Positions 8,368-19,452 are shown, counted from the first letter of the stretch. The stretch is DNA of 64,000 nt from Pseudomonas thivervalensis (GCF_001269655.1 NZ_LHVE01000007.1:744001-808000), one strand, 5' to 3'. The notes: generated by a model not told the origin, from the sequence alone. Numbers and translations are program-made.

Positions 8368-9897
8368 ATGAGCAATAACGCGTCCTTCACGCCGCCCAGC
8401 CTGTTGCTCAGCACCATCGGGCTGTCGCTGGCGACGTTCATGCAAGTGCTCGACACCACCATTGCCAACGTCGCCTTGCCGACCATTTCCGGCAACCTGG
8501 GCGTCAGCTCGGAGCAGGGCACCTGGGTGATCACCTCGTTCGCGGTGAGCAACGCCATCGCCCTGCCGCTCACCGGTTGGCTCAGCCGGCGCTTTGGCGA
8601 GGTGAAGCTGTTCTTGTGGGCGACGATGCTGTTCGTGCTCGCTTCGTTCTTGTGTGGCATTTCCACTTCGATGCCGGAGCTGATTGGCTTTCGCGTGCTC
8701 CAGGGGCTGGTGGCCGGGCCGTTATATCCGATGACCCAGACCTTGCTGATTGCCGTGTACCCGCCGGCCAGGCGGGGCATGGCCCTGGCGTTGCTGGCGA
8801 TGGTCACGGTGGTGGCGCCGATTGCCGGGCCGATCCTCGGCGGCTGGATCACCGACAGCTACAGCTGGCCGTGGATCTTCTTCATCAACGTGCCCATCGG
8901 CATCTTCGCGGCAATGGTGGTGCAACAGCAGCTCAAGGCGCGGCCGGTGGTCACCAGCCATCAGCCGATGGACTATGTGGGGTTGATCACGCTGATCATC
9001 GGGGTCGGCGCGCTCCAGGTGATCCTCGACAAAGGCAACGACCTGGACTGGTTCGAATCGAACTTCATCGTCATCGGTGCGCTGATTTCCGTCATCGCCC
9101 TGGCGGTGTTCGTGATCTGGGAAATGACCGATCGCCATCCGGTGGTCAACCTGCGGCTGTTTGCCTATCGCAATTTCCGCATTGGCACCCTAGTGCTGGT
9201 GGGCGGCTACGCCGGGTTCTTCGGCATCAACCTGATCCTGCCGCAGTGGTTGCAGACGCAAATGGGCTACACCGCGACCTGGGCCGGGCTGGCGGTGGCG
9301 CCGATCGGTATCCTGCCGGTGTTGATGTCGCCTTTCGTCGGCAAGTACGCCCACAAGTTCGACCTGCGCTTGCTGGCCGGGCTGGCGTTCCTGGCCATCG
9401 GCCTGAGCTGCTTCATGCGCGCCGGCTTCACCAATGAGGTGGATTTCCAACACATTGCGATGGTGCAGTTGTTCATGGGCATCGGCGTGGCGTTGTTCTT
9501 CATGCCGACCCTGAGCATCCTGATGTCGGACCTGCCGCCGCACCAGATTGCCGATGGCGCAGGGCTGGCGACGTTCCTGCGGACGCTGGGTGGCAGCTTT
9601 GCCGCGTCGTTGACCACCTGGATCTGGATCCGCCGCGCGGACCAGCATCACGCCTATCTGAGCGAAAGCATCAGCACCTTCGAGCCGGCCACCCGCGAAG
9701 CCCTCAACCAGCTCGGCGGCGCGAGTGCCCCGGCCTATGCCCAGCTCGACCAGATCCTCAACAGCCAGGCGTACATGCTCTCCACCGTGGATTACTTCAC
9801 GCTGCTGGGGTGGGCGTTCATGGGGTTGATCGTGTTGGTATGGCTGGCCAAGCCGCCGTTTGCGGCGAAGGCGGGGCCTGCTGCCAGCGGTCATTGA
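8368..9897 (+). CDS. emrB: EmrB/QacA-family MFS drug:H+ antiporter (DHA2)
   Basis: 509 aa with about 14 hydrophobic segments, the DHA2 size class. It has the characteristic N-terminal MQVLDTTIANVALPTISGNL segment in helix 1 and the LSRRFGEVKLF loop that matches the helix 2-3 MFS motif A. The helix 5 region PIAGPILGGWITDSYSWPWIFFIN matches the antiporter motif C. It is the energised inner-membrane component of the upstream tripartite system. The AGGATTTTCGCAATG start context is separated from emrA by a REP pair. Confidence 0.94.
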   Translation: MSNNASFTPPSLLLSTIGLSLATFMQVLDTTIANVALPTISGNLGVSSEQGTWVITSFAVSNAIALPLTGWLSRRFGEVKLFLWATMLFVLASFLCGISTSMPELIGFRVLQGLVAGPLYPMTQTLLIAVYPPARRGMALALLAMVTVVAPIAGPILGGWITDSYSWPWIFFINVPIGIFAAMVVQQQLKARPVVTSHQPMDYVGLITLIIGVGALQVILDKGNDLDWFESNFIVIGALISVIALAVFVIWEMTDRHPVVNLRLFAYRNFRIGTLVLVGGYAGFFGINLILPQWLQTQMGYTATWAGLAVAPIGILPVLMSPFVGKYAHKFDLRLLAGLAFLAIGLSCFMRAGFTNEVDFQHIAMVQLFMGIGVALFFMPTLSILMSDLPPHQIADGAGLATFLRTLGGSFAASLTTWIWIRRADQHHAYLSESISTFEPATREALNQLGGASAPAYAQLDQILNSQAYMLSTVDYFTLLGWAFMGLIVLVWLAKPPFAAKAGPAASGH

Positions 9898-9916
9898 TGG
9901 CGGGCGCAGTCCAACC

Positions 9917-10005
9917 TGTGGGAGCGAGCCTGCTCGCGAATTCGGATTATCAGTCAGTGATGTTTTGACTGACACACCGCTTTCGCGAGCAGGCTCGCTC
10001 CCACA
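9917..10005. repeat. REP pair downstream of emrB
   Basis: Inverted copies of the TGTGGGAGCGAGCCTGCTCGCGA element flank about 40 bases. The core phrase GACTGACACACCGC is shared with the pair at 4756-4845. It sits between convergent emrB and lpxH and may serve as a bid[20 protein letters not shown]. Confidence 0.9.
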
Positions 10006-10011
10006 AGGGAT

Positions 10012-10779
10012 CTATATGTAGTCAGGGATTGTGTCTGGTGCCGGCAGTTGTGGCGGCGGCGCAAACCCGAACGGCGCCAACGCAAACCCCTGTTCATCCA
10101 CCTGCAACGCCCAGCCTTGCTTGTCCCAGTCCCCCAGCACGATCCGCCGGGCGGCGTGTTCGCCCAGTTGCAGCTTGTGGATGGCGGGGCGGTGGGTGTG
10201 GCCGTGGACCAGGGTCTTCACGCCGTATTGCTGCATGATCCGCGGGATCTCTTCGGGCGTGACGTCGACGATGTCATTGGCTTTCATGCGCGTCTGCGTG
10301 CGGCTTTCGCTGCGTAGTTTGCGCGCCAGTTTCTGGCGGCTGCCCAGCGGCAGGTGACGCAGGATGAACAGCGTGACCGGGTTGCGCAGCCAGCGCCGCA
10401 GCTTCATGTAGCCTTCGTCGCGGGTGCAGAGGCTGTCGCCGTGCATCAGCAGCACCGGTTCGCCGTTGAGCTGCACGACACTCGGGTCCTTGAGCAGGGT
10501 GCAGCCGGCCGCTTTGCAAAAGGCCTGCCCCAGCATGAAGTCGCGATTGCCGTGCATCAGGAAGATGGCCGTGCCGCTGTCGCTCAATTGGCGCAGGGCC
10601 TGGCAGATGGAACGCTGGAACGGCGTCATGGCATCGTCGCCGATCCAGGCTTCGAAAAAGTCGCCCAGGATGTACAACGCTTGCGCCGAGCGGGCGCGTG
10701 TGGCCAGTAAATCCAGAAACGCCCGGGTGATGTCCGGGCGCTCCTCTTCCAGATGCAAGTCTGAAATCAGCAGTATCAC
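10012..10779 (-). CDS. lpxH: UDP-2,3-diacylglucosamine hydrolase (lipid A synthesis)
   Basis: 255 aa. The calcineurin-like metallophosphoesterase motifs appear in order: SDLHL (residues 6-10), [11 protein letters not shown] (about 40-50), HGNRDF (about 75-80) and the C-terminal HGHTHRP. These residues bind the Mn2+ pair that cleaves UDP-2,3-diacylglucosamine to lipid X on the inner face of the inner membrane. The start overlaps the ppiB stop (ATGA, 10776-10779), so ppiB-lpxH is a two-gene operon, as in other pseudomonads. Confidence 0.96.
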   Translation of the reverse strand: MILLISDLHLEEERPDITRAFLDLLATRARSAQALYILGDFFEAWIGDDAMTPFQRSICQALRQLSDSGTAIFLMHGNRDFMLGQAFCKAAGCTLLKDPSVVQLNGEPVLLMHGDSLCTRDEGYMKLRRWLRNPVTLFILRHLPLGSRQKLARKLRSESRTQTRMKANDIVDVTPEEIPRIMQQYGVKTLVHGHTHRPAIHKLQLGEHAARRIVLGDWDKQGWALQVDEQGFALAPFGFAPPPQLPAPDTIPDYI

Positions 10780-11279
10780 TCAATGATCTCGGCTTTCTCG
10801 ATGATCACGTCTTCTGCCGGGACGTCCTGGTGGCCAGCCTTGGAGGTGGTGGCGACGCCTTTGATCTTGTCGACCACGTCAGTGCCGGCGGTGACCTTGC
10901 CGAATACTGCGTAGCCCCAACCCTGGACGTTCTTGCCGCTGTGGTTCAGGAACGAGTTGTCGGCGACGTTGATGAAGAACTGCGCGGAGGCCGAATGCGG
11001 TTCCATGGTGCGGGCCATGGCAACGGTGTACTTGTCGTTGGAGAGACCGTTGTCAGCTTCGTTCTGGATGCTTGGGCGCTTGTCTTTCTTTTCCTTCATG
11101 CCCGGCTCGAAACCGCCGCCCTGAATCATGAAGTTACCGATCACACGGTGGAAAACGGTGTTCTCGTAATGGCCGGCCTTGACGTATTCAACGAAGTTGG
11201 CAACGGTAATCGGAGCCTTCTCGGCGTTCAGTTCCAGGACGATGTCGCCATGGTTGGTGGTCAGTTTGACTTGGGTCAT
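10776..11279 (-). CDS. ppiB: Peptidyl-prolyl cis-trans isomerase B (cyclophilin)
   Basis: 167 aa when started at the ATG at 11279 ([14 protein letters not shown]), which gives the usual cytosolic cyclophilin length. The frame stays open further upstream, but that extension has no cyclophilin similarity. Conserved active-site elements are [13 protein letters not shown] (catalytic Arg, Phe and Gln) and the [11 protein letters not shown] loop. There is no signal peptide, so it is the cytoplasmic form. It is transcribed with lpxH and divergently from glnS. Confidence 0.96.
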   Translation of the reverse strand: MTQVKLTTNHGDIVLELNAEKAPITVANFVEYVKAGHYENTVFHRVIGNFMIQGGGFEPGMKEKKDKRPSIQNEADNGLSNDKYTVAMARTMEPHSASAQFFINVADNSFLNHSGKNVQGWGYAVFGKVTAGTDVVDKIKGVATTSKAGHQDVPAEDVIIEKAEIIE

Positions 11280-11528
11280 GATTACTACTCTTTCAAGAAA
11301 TTCGTGGGTTTCGGGGCGCGAACGCCCGCAACCGATCTGGCTGCAATCGCCAGGCTGGGGCAGTTTAGCGCGCCAGGCACGAATTTCGAGGCTGTTTTTC
11401 ATCGGGTCGTCGATTAAATTCAATCGTTTGCCGGCCTGGCCTGTCAGGTGCTTGACAGCATCGGCTATGATACGGGCTTTGATTTATCAGGCCGCACCCG
11501 GCCGCGCACTTGTATGTTCAAGGATCCT

Positions 11529-13226
11529 ATGAGCAAGCCCACTGTCGACCCTACCTCGAATTCCAAGACCGGCCCGGCCGTGCCGGTCAATTTCCTGCGC
11601 CCGATCATCCAGGCGGACCTGGACTCGGGTAAGCACACACAGATCGTCACTCGTTTCCCGCCGGAGCCCAACGGCTACCTGCACATCGGCCATGCCAAGT
11701 CGATCTGCGTGAATTTCGGCCTGGCCCAGGAGTTCGGCGGCGTCACGCACCTGCGTTTCGATGACACCAACCCGGCCAAGGAAGACCAGGAATACATCGA
11801 CGCGATCGAAAGCGACGTCAAGTGGCTGGGTTTCGAATGGTCCGGTGAGGTGCGCTATGCCTCGCAATATTTCGATCAGTTGCACGACTGGGCGGTGGAA
11901 CTGATCAAGTCCGGCAACGCCTACGTGTGCGACCTGACCCCCGAGCAGGCCAAGGAATACCGCGGCAGCCTGACCGAGCCGGGCAAGAACAGCCCATTCC
12001 GTGAGCGCGGCGTGGAAGAAAACCTGGACCTGTTCGCCCGCATGCGCGCCGGTGAATTCCCGGACGGTGCTCGTGTGCTGCGTGCCAAGATCGACATGGC
12101 CTCGCCGAACATGAACCTGCGCGACCCGATCATGTACCGCATCCGTCACGCCCATCACCACCAGACAGGCGACAAGTGGTGCATCTACCCCAACTATGAC
12201 TTCACCCACGGCCAGTCGGATGCCATCGAAGGCATCACCCACTCGATCTGCACCCTGGAGTTCGAGAGTCATCGTCCGTTGTATGAATGGTTCCTCGAGC
12301 ACCTGCCGGTGCCGGCCACCCCGCGCCAGTACGAATTCAGCCGCCTGAACCTGAACTACACCATCACCAGCAAGCGCAAGCTCAAGCAACTGGTGGACGA
12401 GAAGCACGTCAACGGTTGGGACGACCCGCGCATGTCGACGCTGTCGGGCTTCCGTCGTCGCGGCTATACGCCCAAATCGATCCGCAACTTCTGCGAGATG
12501 ATCGGGACCAACCGTTCCGACGGTGTGGTGGATTTCGGCATGCTGGAATTCAGCATCCGTGACGACCTGGACCACAGCGCCCCGCGCGCCATGTGCGTGC
12601 TGCGTCCGTTGAAAGTCGTCATCACCAACTATCCGGAAGGCCAGGTCGAGAACCTCGAACTGCCGCGCCATCCGAAAGAAGACATGGGCGTGCGCGTCCT
12701 GCCGTTCGCCCGGGAAATCTACATCGACCGTGACGACTTCATGGAAGAGCCGCCAAAAGGCTACAAGCGCCTGGAGCCTGCCGGTGAAGTGCGCCTGCGT
12801 GGCAGCTACGTGATCCGCGCCGACGAGGCCATCAAGGACGCCGACGGCAACATCGTCGAGCTGCGTTGCTCCTACGATCCCGACACCCTGGGCAAGAACC
12901 CGGAAGGTCGCAAGGTCAAGGGCGTGATCCACTGGGTGCCGGCCGCCGCCAGCGTCGAGTGCGAGGTGCGCCTGTACGATCGCCTGTTCCGTTCGCCGAA
13001 CCCGGAGAAGGCCGAAGACAGCGCCAGCTTCCTGGACAACATCAACCCTGACTCCCTGCAAGTCCTCACGGGTTGTCGTGCCGAGCCATCGCTGGGCAAC
13101 GCACAGCCGGAAGACCGTTTCCAGTTCGAGCGCGAAGGCTACTTCTGCGCGGATATCAAGGACTCGAAACCTGGTGCTCCGGTGTTCAACCGTACCGTGA
13201 CCTTGCGCGATTCCTGGGGTCAGTGA
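11529..13226 (+). CDS. glnS: Glutaminyl-tRNA synthetase
   Basis: 565 aa from the ATG at 11529 ([10 protein letters not shown]). In-frame upstream starts exist (MFKDP at 11514 and further), but the chosen start fits the family N-terminus. The class I HIGH motif is seen in [14 protein letters not shown], and the KMSKS-equivalent is TSKRKL in the block before [12 protein letters not shown]. The C-terminal beta-barrel domains end with the [21 protein letters not shown] region. It charges tRNA-Gln. cysS follows directly in the same direction. Confidence 0.97.
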   Translation: MSKPTVDPTSNSKTGPAVPVNFLRPIIQADLDSGKHTQIVTRFPPEPNGYLHIGHAKSICVNFGLAQEFGGVTHLRFDDTNPAKEDQEYIDAIESDVKWLGFEWSGEVRYASQYFDQLHDWAVELIKSGNAYVCDLTPEQAKEYRGSLTEPGKNSPFRERGVEENLDLFARMRAGEFPDGARVLRAKIDMASPNMNLRDPIMYRIRHAHHHQTGDKWCIYPNYDFTHGQSDAIEGITHSICTLEFESHRPLYEWFLEHLPVPATPRQYEFSRLNLNYTITSKRKLKQLVDEKHVNGWDDPRMSTLSGFRRRGYTPKSIRNFCEMIGTNRSDGVVDFGMLEFSIRDDLDHSAPRAMCVLRPLKVVITNYPEGQVENLELPRHPKEDMGVRVLPFAREIYIDRDDFMEEPPKGYKRLEPAGEVRLRGSYVIRADEAIKDADGNIVELRCSYDPDTLGKNPEGRKVKGVIHWVPAAASVECEVRLYDRLFRSPNPEKAEDSASFLDNINPDSLQVLTGCRAEPSLGNAQPEDRFQFEREGYFCADIKDSKPGAPVFNRTVTLRDSWGQ

Positions 13227-13247
13227 TCAAGTCTTAAGGGAAACCCT

Positions 13248-14630
13248 GTGCTTACGATCTACAACACGCTCACCAAGAGCAAAGAAGTCTTCAAGCCGCT
13301 GGATGGCAACAAGGTCCGCATGTACGTCTGCGGCATGACGGTGTACGACTACTGCCACATCGGCCATGGTCGCAGCATGGTCGCCTTCGACCTGGTGACC
13401 CGTTGGTTGCGTTTCAGTGGTTATGACTTGACCTACGTGCGCAACATCACCGACATCGAAGACAAGATCATCAACCGTGCCCGTGAAAACGGCGAGCCTT
13501 ACGATGTGCTGACCGAGCGCATGATCAACGCCATGCACGAGGACGAGGCTCGCCTCAATATCCTCAAGCCGGACCTGGAACCCCGTGCCACGGATCACAT
13601 CCCCGGCATGCTGGCGATGATCCAGACCTTGATCGACAAGGGCTACGCCTACGCGCCGGGCAATGGCGACGTGTACTACCGCGTTGCCAAGTTCATGGGC
13701 TACGGCAAGTTGTCGCGCAAGAAGATCGAGGACTTGCGCATCGGCGCACGCATCGAAGTCGACGAATCCAAAGAAGACCCGCTGGACTTCGTGCTGTGGA
13801 AAGGCGCCAAGCCGGGCGAGCCTAGCTGGGATTCACCATGGGGCGCCGGGCGTCCGGGCTGGCACATCGAGTGCTCGGTGATGTCCACCTGCTGCCTGGG
13901 CGAGACGTTTGACATTCATGGCGGCGGCAGTGACCTGGAGTTCCCGCACCACGAAAACGAAATCGCCCAGAGCGAAGCGGCCACCGGCAAGACGTACGCC
14001 AATGCCTGGATGCATTGCGGCATGATCCGCATCAATGGCGAGAAGATGTCCAAGTCCTTGAACAACTTCTTCACCATCCGCGACGTGCTCGACAAGTACC
14101 ATCCGGAAGTCGTGCGTTATTTGCTGGTGTCCAGCCATTACCGCAGCGCCATCAACTACTCGGAAGACAACCTCAAGGACGCCAAGGGTGCCCTGGAGCG
14201 TTTCTACCATGCCTTGAAGGGCCTGCCCGCCGTGCCTCCGGCCGGTGGCGAAGCGTTCGTGGCGCGGTTTACCGAAGTGATGAACGACGACTTCGGCACG
14301 CCGGAAGCCTGCGCGGTGCTGTTCGAGATGGTGCGTGAGATCAACCGCCTGCGTGAGAGCGATCTCAATGCCGCGGCCGGTCTCGCGGCCCGCCTGAAAG
14401 AGCTGGCCAGCGTGCTGGGTGTGTTGCAGCTCGAAGCCGATGACTTCCTGCAGGCCGGCGCCGAAGGTCGCGTGGACGCCGCCGAGGTCGAAGCGTTGAT
14501 CCAGGCGCGCCTGACAGCGCGGGCCAACAAGGACTGGGCCGAATCCGACCGCATCCGCGACCAGATCACCGCCATGGGCGTGGTGCTGGAAGACGGGAAG
14601 GGCGGGACGACCTGGCGATTGGCGGACTGA
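13248..14630 (+). CDS. cysS: Cysteinyl-tRNA synthetase
   Basis: 460 aa, starting at GTG (13248) after an AAGGGA Shine-Dalgarno. The Zn-binding and catalytic elements are visible: [19 protein letters not shown] (Cys ligand and HIGH motif), the central CSVMS and HHENE ligands, and [10 protein letters not shown] (KMSKS loop). The C-terminal anticodon-binding helical domain is complete. In most pseudomonads folD follows; here an IS element and accessory genes follow instead. Confidence 0.97.
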   Translation: MLTIYNTLTKSKEVFKPLDGNKVRMYVCGMTVYDYCHIGHGRSMVAFDLVTRWLRFSGYDLTYVRNITDIEDKIINRARENGEPYDVLTERMINAMHEDEARLNILKPDLEPRATDHIPGMLAMIQTLIDKGYAYAPGNGDVYYRVAKFMGYGKLSRKKIEDLRIGARIEVDESKEDPLDFVLWKGAKPGEPSWDSPWGAGRPGWHIECSVMSTCCLGETFDIHGGGSDLEFPHHENEIAQSEAATGKTYANAWMHCGMIRINGEKMSKSLNNFFTIRDVLDKYHPEVVRYLLVSSHYRSAINYSEDNLKDAKGALERFYHALKGLPAVPPAGGEAFVARFTEVMNDDFGTPEACAVLFEMVREINRLRESDLNAAAGLAARLKELASVLGVLQLEADDFLQAGAEGRVDAAEVEALIQARLTARANKDWAESDRIRDQITAMGVVLEDGKGGTTWRLAD

Positions 14631-14649
14631 GTCCATAAGCAGTAGCCAC

Positions 14650-14665
14650 TGTGGGAGCGAGCCTG
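14650..14665. repeat. Broken REP half-element at the IS left end
   Basis: TGTGGGAGCGAGCCTG matches the first 16 bases of the REP elements at 4756 and 9917. It then breaks off exactly where the IS3 element's left inverted repeat begins. The missing half (CTCGCGA...) is not found on the other side of the IS. Confidence 0.8.
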
Positions 14666-14689
14666 ATCTGGCCTAATGAATTTGGACAC
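14664..14689 (+). repeat. IS3 left terminal inverted repeat
   Basis: These 26 bases match the inward-read right end in about 18 positions, including the TTTGGACA block. The outermost dinucleotide is TG. It overlaps the last two bases of the broken REP half. Confidence 0.85.
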
Positions 14690-14730
14690 ATCAATAGGGC
14701 GCTATGATGGCGCCCAAATCTGAGGTGTGC

Positions 14731-15872
<1,142 letters not shown>

Positions 15873-15884
15873 GAACCGAAAAAA

Positions 15885-15910
15885 ATGTCCAAAATTACTG
15901 GACCAGTTCA
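15885..15910 (-). repeat. IS3 right terminal inverted repeat
   Basis: Read inward on the minus strand it begins TGAACTGGTCC and shares the TTTGGACA block with the left end. It abuts the remnant of a minus-strand gene. Confidence 0.85.
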
Positions 15911-15945
15911 GCATCGACGTCGATATGGGTATTGGCAATCGTCAT
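15911..15945 (-). pseudogene. 5' remnant of a gene interrupted by the IS
   Basis: Reading leftward from an ATG at 15945, preceded by an AGCAGGTG ribosome-binding site, gives M-T-I-A-N-T-H-I-D-V-D-(A). The frame then runs into the IS right end and stops after four IS-derived codons. The start context and divergent position next to a LysR gene look like a real promoter-proximal gene start. The HIDVD segment resembles the start of alpha/beta-hydrolase proteins often paired with LysR regulators, but twelve residues are too few to be sure. The rest of the gene is not on the other side of the IS. Confidence 0.5.
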
Positions 15946-16097
15946 GTGTCACCTGCTTGGAGCGCTTCTGACCCGCCGGACGGCGGCGTCAATCGCAGAT
16001 TGATAGGTGCCGACTACGGTAAGTGCCCATTCATGGCGAGACAATAATGCTAGAGTGCGCAACACATCGGAAAAAATGTCCGCAATAGGAGCCTGGC

Positions 16098-16979
16098 GTG
16101 GAATCACTGAGCGGGATCGATTTTTTTGTGCGCGCAGCCGAAACCCGCAGCTTTTCAGAGGCGGGCAGGGCGCTGGGCATTTCGTCCTCGGCGGTGGGCA
16201 AGAGCGTGGCGCGGCTCGAGGAACGGCTGGGTGTCCGCTTGTTTCATCGCAGCACGCGCAGTATCACGCTGACGGCGGAAGGCACGCTGTTCCTCGAGCG
16301 TTGCCGGCGCATTCTTTGCGAAGTCGAAGCGGCCGAGCAGGAGTTGTCACAAACCCGCGAAGCGCCGCGGGGCAAGCTGCGCGTGAGTTTGCCCCTCGTT
16401 GCGGATCTGGTCATGCCGACGCTGATCGCCTTCATGCGCCGCTACCCCAGTATCGAATTGGACCTGGATTTTTCCGATCGACTGGTGGACATCATCGAGG
16501 AAGGTTTCGATGCGGTCATTCGAACCGGGGAGCCGAACGATTCCCGGCTGATGTCCCGCCCGTTGGGCACGTTCAAGTTGGTTGTGGTCGCTTCGCCCCG
16601 GTACTTCGCCGCACACGGCACGCCGAGCGTGCCGGCGGACCTGCAGCGGCATGCCTGCCTGTTGTACAAATTTCCCAGCACCGGCAGGATGCAAGTCTGG
16701 CCAGTAAACGGGGCAGGGGAGTCGGATCTCAACCTGCCGGCCACGCTGGTCTGCAACACCACGGAGGCGTTGCTGCATGTGGTGCGCGATGCGCTGGGGA
16801 TTGCCTGCGTACCGGATTTCACCGTGCGTGAGGCTATCGCCGCCGGTGAGCTGGTCACCGTCCTGGATGACTTCAACCGGTATCAGAACACCTTCCGCAT
16901 GCTCTGGCCTTCAAGCAAGCACCTGTCGCCGAAACTGCGGGTGTTCATTGATTTCATGAGCAGTGAATTGTTCAAGTGA
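16098..16979 (+). CDS. LysR-family transcriptional regulator
   Basis: 293 aa from a GTG preceded by AGGAGCC. The winged HTH occupies residues 1-60 (FFVRAAETRSFSEAGRALGISSSAVGKSVARLEERLGVRLFHRSTRSITLT). The substrate-binding fold follows, with the usual GxLRVSLP start at about residue 92. It resembles the CrgA/PA2758 subgroup with an extended RLFDFMSSELFK-like end. It is divergent from the interrupted remnant at 15945, which it probably controlled. If so, it is now an orphan regulator. Confidence 0.92.
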   Translation: MESLSGIDFFVRAAETRSFSEAGRALGISSSAVGKSVARLEERLGVRLFHRSTRSITLTAEGTLFLERCRRILCEVEAAEQELSQTREAPRGKLRVSLPLVADLVMPTLIAFMRRYPSIELDLDFSDRLVDIIEEGFDAVIRTGEPNDSRLMSRPLGTFKLVVVASPRYFAAHGTPSVPADLQRHACLLYKFPSTGRMQVWPVNGAGESDLNLPATLVCNTTEALLHVVRDALGIACVPDFTVREAIAAGELVTVLDDFNRYQNTFRMLWPSSKHLSPKLRVFIDFMSSELFK

Positions 16980-16993
16980 CGCTTGGGCGCTTT

Positions 16994-17088
16994 TGTGGCG
17001 AGGGAGCTTGCTCCCGCTTGAGTGCGCAGCGCTCATCGCCTTTTGGGGGCCACTGCGCGCCCCAGCGGGAGCAAGCTCCCTCGCCACA
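16994..17088. repeat. REP pair (GAGGGAGCTTGCTCCCGC type)
   Basis: Inverted TGTGGCGAGGGAGCTTGCTCCCGC arms surround about 45 bases between convergent genes. It is the same class as the outer arms at 8136-8303. Confidence 0.9.
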
Positions 17089-17136
17089 GGACCGTGCCGT
17101 TCTCGAAGTCCTTGTGGCCCTGTAGCTGAACCATCG

Positions 17137-17162
17137 CTATCGCGAGCAAGCTCCCTCCCACA
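17137..17162. repeat. Single hybrid REP element
   Basis: CTATCGCGAGCAAGCTCCCT followed by CCCACA combines the CTATCGCGAGCA half of one REP type with the AGCTCCCTC half of the other. Its partner arm is missing. Confidence 0.65.
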
Positions 17163-17179
17163 GGGGAACCGCGCTGGTC

Positions 17180-17878
17180 CTAGCTGCAATCCTTCTGTTT
17201 GCACGGGTGCGCTTCCCGGGAGCGCCACTCCTTGACCAGCTGTTGCCTGGGGCGGGCGTAGCGCTCCTCCTGGACTTCCACCCTGATGATCCGGTCCGTT
17301 CGGAATAGACGATAGTCGCCGCGCAGTTCGCACCAGCCTGCGATATACCGCTGCGACTCGACAAACCCGAGCATGATCGGCCAGAGGGTTCGCTGCGTCT
17401 GTTCCCCGTTTTCATCCTTGTAGACGATCTGCATTTTTCGTTGTTCGCGAAGTGCCAGCCGGACCTGCGCCAGATCCAGCGCCGCCGCGCCTTGATTGCG
17501 ACTGACATAGATCGTGTCGCTGTCCAAAGTTCGCCGCATGTGCGGCGGCAGGACACTGTCGATTTTCGCCAATGCATTTTGAACAGCGCGAGCCAGGCCT
17601 GCATCGGTTTGGCGGCTGACCCACTGTGCGCCGGCCATCAACGCCTGGATCTCTTCCTCAGTGAAACTCAAGGGCGGCAACAGAAAGCCCGGACGCAAGA
17701 TGTAGCCAACGCCGGGTTCTCCAACGATCTCCGCACCCATCGACTGCAGCGTGATGATGTCCCGTCGGATGGTCCGCAATGACACATTCAGCTCGCGGGA
17801 CAGCGTGACACCGGAAACGGTCCCGCGATGGCGCCGTAGCACCTGCATGAGGTCGAATAATCTATGGCTTCTTGACAC
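17180..17878 (-). CDS. YafY-like HTH/WYL-domain transcriptional regulator
   Basis: 232 aa. An N-terminal DeoR-type winged HTH (residues 1-65: MSRSHRLFDLMQVLRRHRG... SLRTIRRDI) is followed by a WYL domain at about residues 135-215. The WYL-region motif here is RYIAGWCELRGDYRLFRTDRI, the canonical block with R-Y-xx-G-W-C. WYL domains sense small ligands or nucleotides. It lies 3 bases after the stop of the oxidoreductase gene on the same strand and is probably co-transcribed with it. Confidence 0.9.
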   Translation of the reverse strand: MSRSHRLFDLMQVLRRHRGTVSGVTLSRELNVSLRTIRRDIITLQSMGAEIVGEPGVGYILRPGFLLPPLSFTEEEIQALMAGAQWVSRQTDAGLARAVQNALAKIDSVLPPHMRRTLDSDTIYVSRNQGAAALDLAQVRLALREQRKMQIVYKDENGEQTQRTLWPIMLGFVESQRYIAGWCELRGDYRLFRTDRIIRVEVQEERYARPRQQLVKEWRSREAHPCKQKDCS

Positions 17879-17881
17879 GCT

Positions 17882-18814
17882 TCAGTCCATGGCCACAAGG
17901 GCCTTGCCACGCAATTTCCTGCCCCCCTCAATGGCCGCGATAAGCTCGATCGCATCGTCGAGAGGCACCACCTCCGCTACAGGAAGCCGGAAGCGGCCAT
18001 TCTGGGCGGCCTGGGCGAGCGTGTCGAGGACGTCCGGACGCGGCGTGCAGATGACGGGTTTCAAGCGCTTGTCAAAGAACGAACGGAGGAACTTGCCGGG
18101 GCTTGGATTCAGGTCAAGCAGTACGCCGCCTTTGCGCAGCAGGTTGAGGCCGACCGGCAGGGACATCGTGGCCGCCGTGTCATACACCACATCGAAACGT
18201 TCAGGCAGCGTGGACAGATCGGTTTGGCGATAGTCGTGAACCGTATCGACCCCGAGCTGCCGCGCCCGCTCCAGCGTCTCTTCACTGCACGAGCCGGTGA
18301 CAGTGGCCCCGACCATGCGCGCTATCTGCACGCAGGCTTCACCGACCGCGCCACTGCAACCATTGATGAAGACACGCTGGCCCGTGCTCAGCCCGGCCTT
18401 GTCCCGTAATCCGTTCCAGGCGGTCATGCCCGGAGTCCCGAGGCAAGCGGCCTGCTTGAAGGAGACGTCATCGGGTTTGCTGGCCAGCAGCGATTCCTTG
18501 GTGATCACGGCTTCTGCCAAGGCACCACTTTCCTTGAAACGAGCGAGCCCAAAAACAGCATCCCCCACTTTGAACCGCGTCACGTTACTGCCCACTGCCA
18601 TGACGGTGCCCGAGAAGTCCATGCCCATGGCTCGGGGGAAGGACCTGCCCGTGACAATCTTCATCTGGCCAAGGCGCAACTTCCAGTCGATAGGATTGAT
18701 GGCGGCGAATCGGATGTTCACAGCGACTTCGCCCGGGCCTGGCGAAGCCAACGTGAAGGCCTCGAGCTTCATCACTTCCGGCCCGCCGTAATGGTAATAC
18801 TGGATACGCTTCAT
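17882..18814 (-). CDS. Zinc-independent MDR oxidoreductase (quinone reductase-like)
   Basis: 310 aa of the medium-chain dehydrogenase/reductase superfamily. It has a GroES-like N-terminal domain (MKRIQYYHYGGPEVMKLE... AAINPIDWKLRLG) and a Rossmann domain with the nucleotide-binding FINGCSGAVGEACVQIAR segment near residue 150. The structural-zinc cysteines of classical ADHs are absent, matching the NADPH:quinone reductase branch. The electron acceptor is unknown. It forms an apparent operon with the WYL regulator. Confidence 0.88.
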   Translation of the reverse strand: MKRIQYYHYGGPEVMKLEAFTLASPGPGEVAVNIRFAAINPIDWKLRLGQMKIVTGRSFPRAMGMDFSGTVMAVGSNVTRFKVGDAVFGLARFKESGALAEAVITKESLLASKPDDVSFKQAACLGTPGMTAWNGLRDKAGLSTGQRVFINGCSGAVGEACVQIARMVGATVTGSCSEETLERARQLGVDTVHDYRQTDLSTLPERFDVVYDTAATMSLPVGLNLLRKGGVLLDLNPSPGKFLRSFFDKRLKPVICTPRPDVLDTLAQAAQNGRFRLPVAEVVPLDDAIELIAAIEGGRKLRGKALVAMD

Positions 18815-18986
18815 AGCCGACGCTTACTCTGGATGATGGATGAGAGGGAACAGGGCTGGGGCAGGGGTGCTAAGCGCATCGTTTCCTGCGACCAACCGTT
18901 TCACTCTAACCATCGACAGGGTCAGTTTCTGTCACCATCGTTTTTCCGCAAGGCATCTGCCTGGCTTGGAAGACATCGTTCCGGTT

Positions 18987-19376
18987 TCACTTCGAACTCA
19001 GTTGGATCGGCGTCGTCTCGATCAACCGTCTGGAGAGGATCATCGACTTGGTTTGCTCTACGTACCGTTTGAAATGCGCAGACCCGATGTGGGACAGGTA
19101 GGCTTGCTCGTCAGCGTAGATTTCGAAGAAGTGGAGCAAGTGAGGGTGGTCTTTATCCGCCACCGAATAGATGGCAATTACCCCAGGCTCCACGCGCGCG
19201 GAGATCTCCATCTCTTCCTTGACGATCTGGGTATAGCGTTGCAGTTGCTCCGGATCGATCTCGAGCTGTGCGACACGCACCACCACCGTGGATGGAAATG
19301 TCTGCGCGCCGGTCCCGCCGGATGCAAGCAGGCAAAGCACCATCGCGCATTTGGAAAACCATTGACGAATGTTCAT
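18987..19376 (-). CDS. Exported antibiotic-biosynthesis-monooxygenase-like (ABM) protein
   Basis: 129 aa from the ATG at 19376, which follows a good CAGGAGTT site. An upstream in-frame start at 19391 is less well placed. The N-terminus is a signal peptide (WFSKCAMVLCLLASGGTGAQT). The remainder is a ferredoxin-like ABM/YgiN fold (VVRVAQLEIDPEQLQRYTQIVKEE... EPGVIAIYSV... HFFEIYADEQAYLSH). YgiN-type proteins are quinol monooxygenases or small dimeric sensors and are usually cytosolic, so export is notable. It stands alone between intergenic gaps. Confidence 0.85.
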   Translation of the reverse strand: MNIRQWFSKCAMVLCLLASGGTGAQTFPSTVVVRVAQLEIDPEQLQRYTQIVKEEMEISARVEPGVIAIYSVADKDHPHLLHFFEIYADEQAYLSHIGSAHFKRYVEQTKSMILSRRLIETTPIQLSSK

Positions 19377-19452
19377 GACAACTCCTGGCAAGGGATGGGT
19401 AATTCAATGACTCACCCACTGGCGGCACTCTGTGGGTGACGGTTTTTCTGGC

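Noticed and set aside
5147..8368. 1073-residue open frame on the minus strand opposite the efflux genes
   Set aside because: It is antisense to three confidently identified genes, low in complexity and Gln/Gly/His-rich, as expected for the complement of high-GC codons. The same applies to the long antisense frames at 2349-4844, 11487-13061, 49626-51470 and 58255-61281.
11452..11471. TTGACA and TATGAT near each other upstream of glnS
   Set aside because: The spacer is only 8 bases, too short for a sigma70 promoter. I could not assign the glnS promoter.
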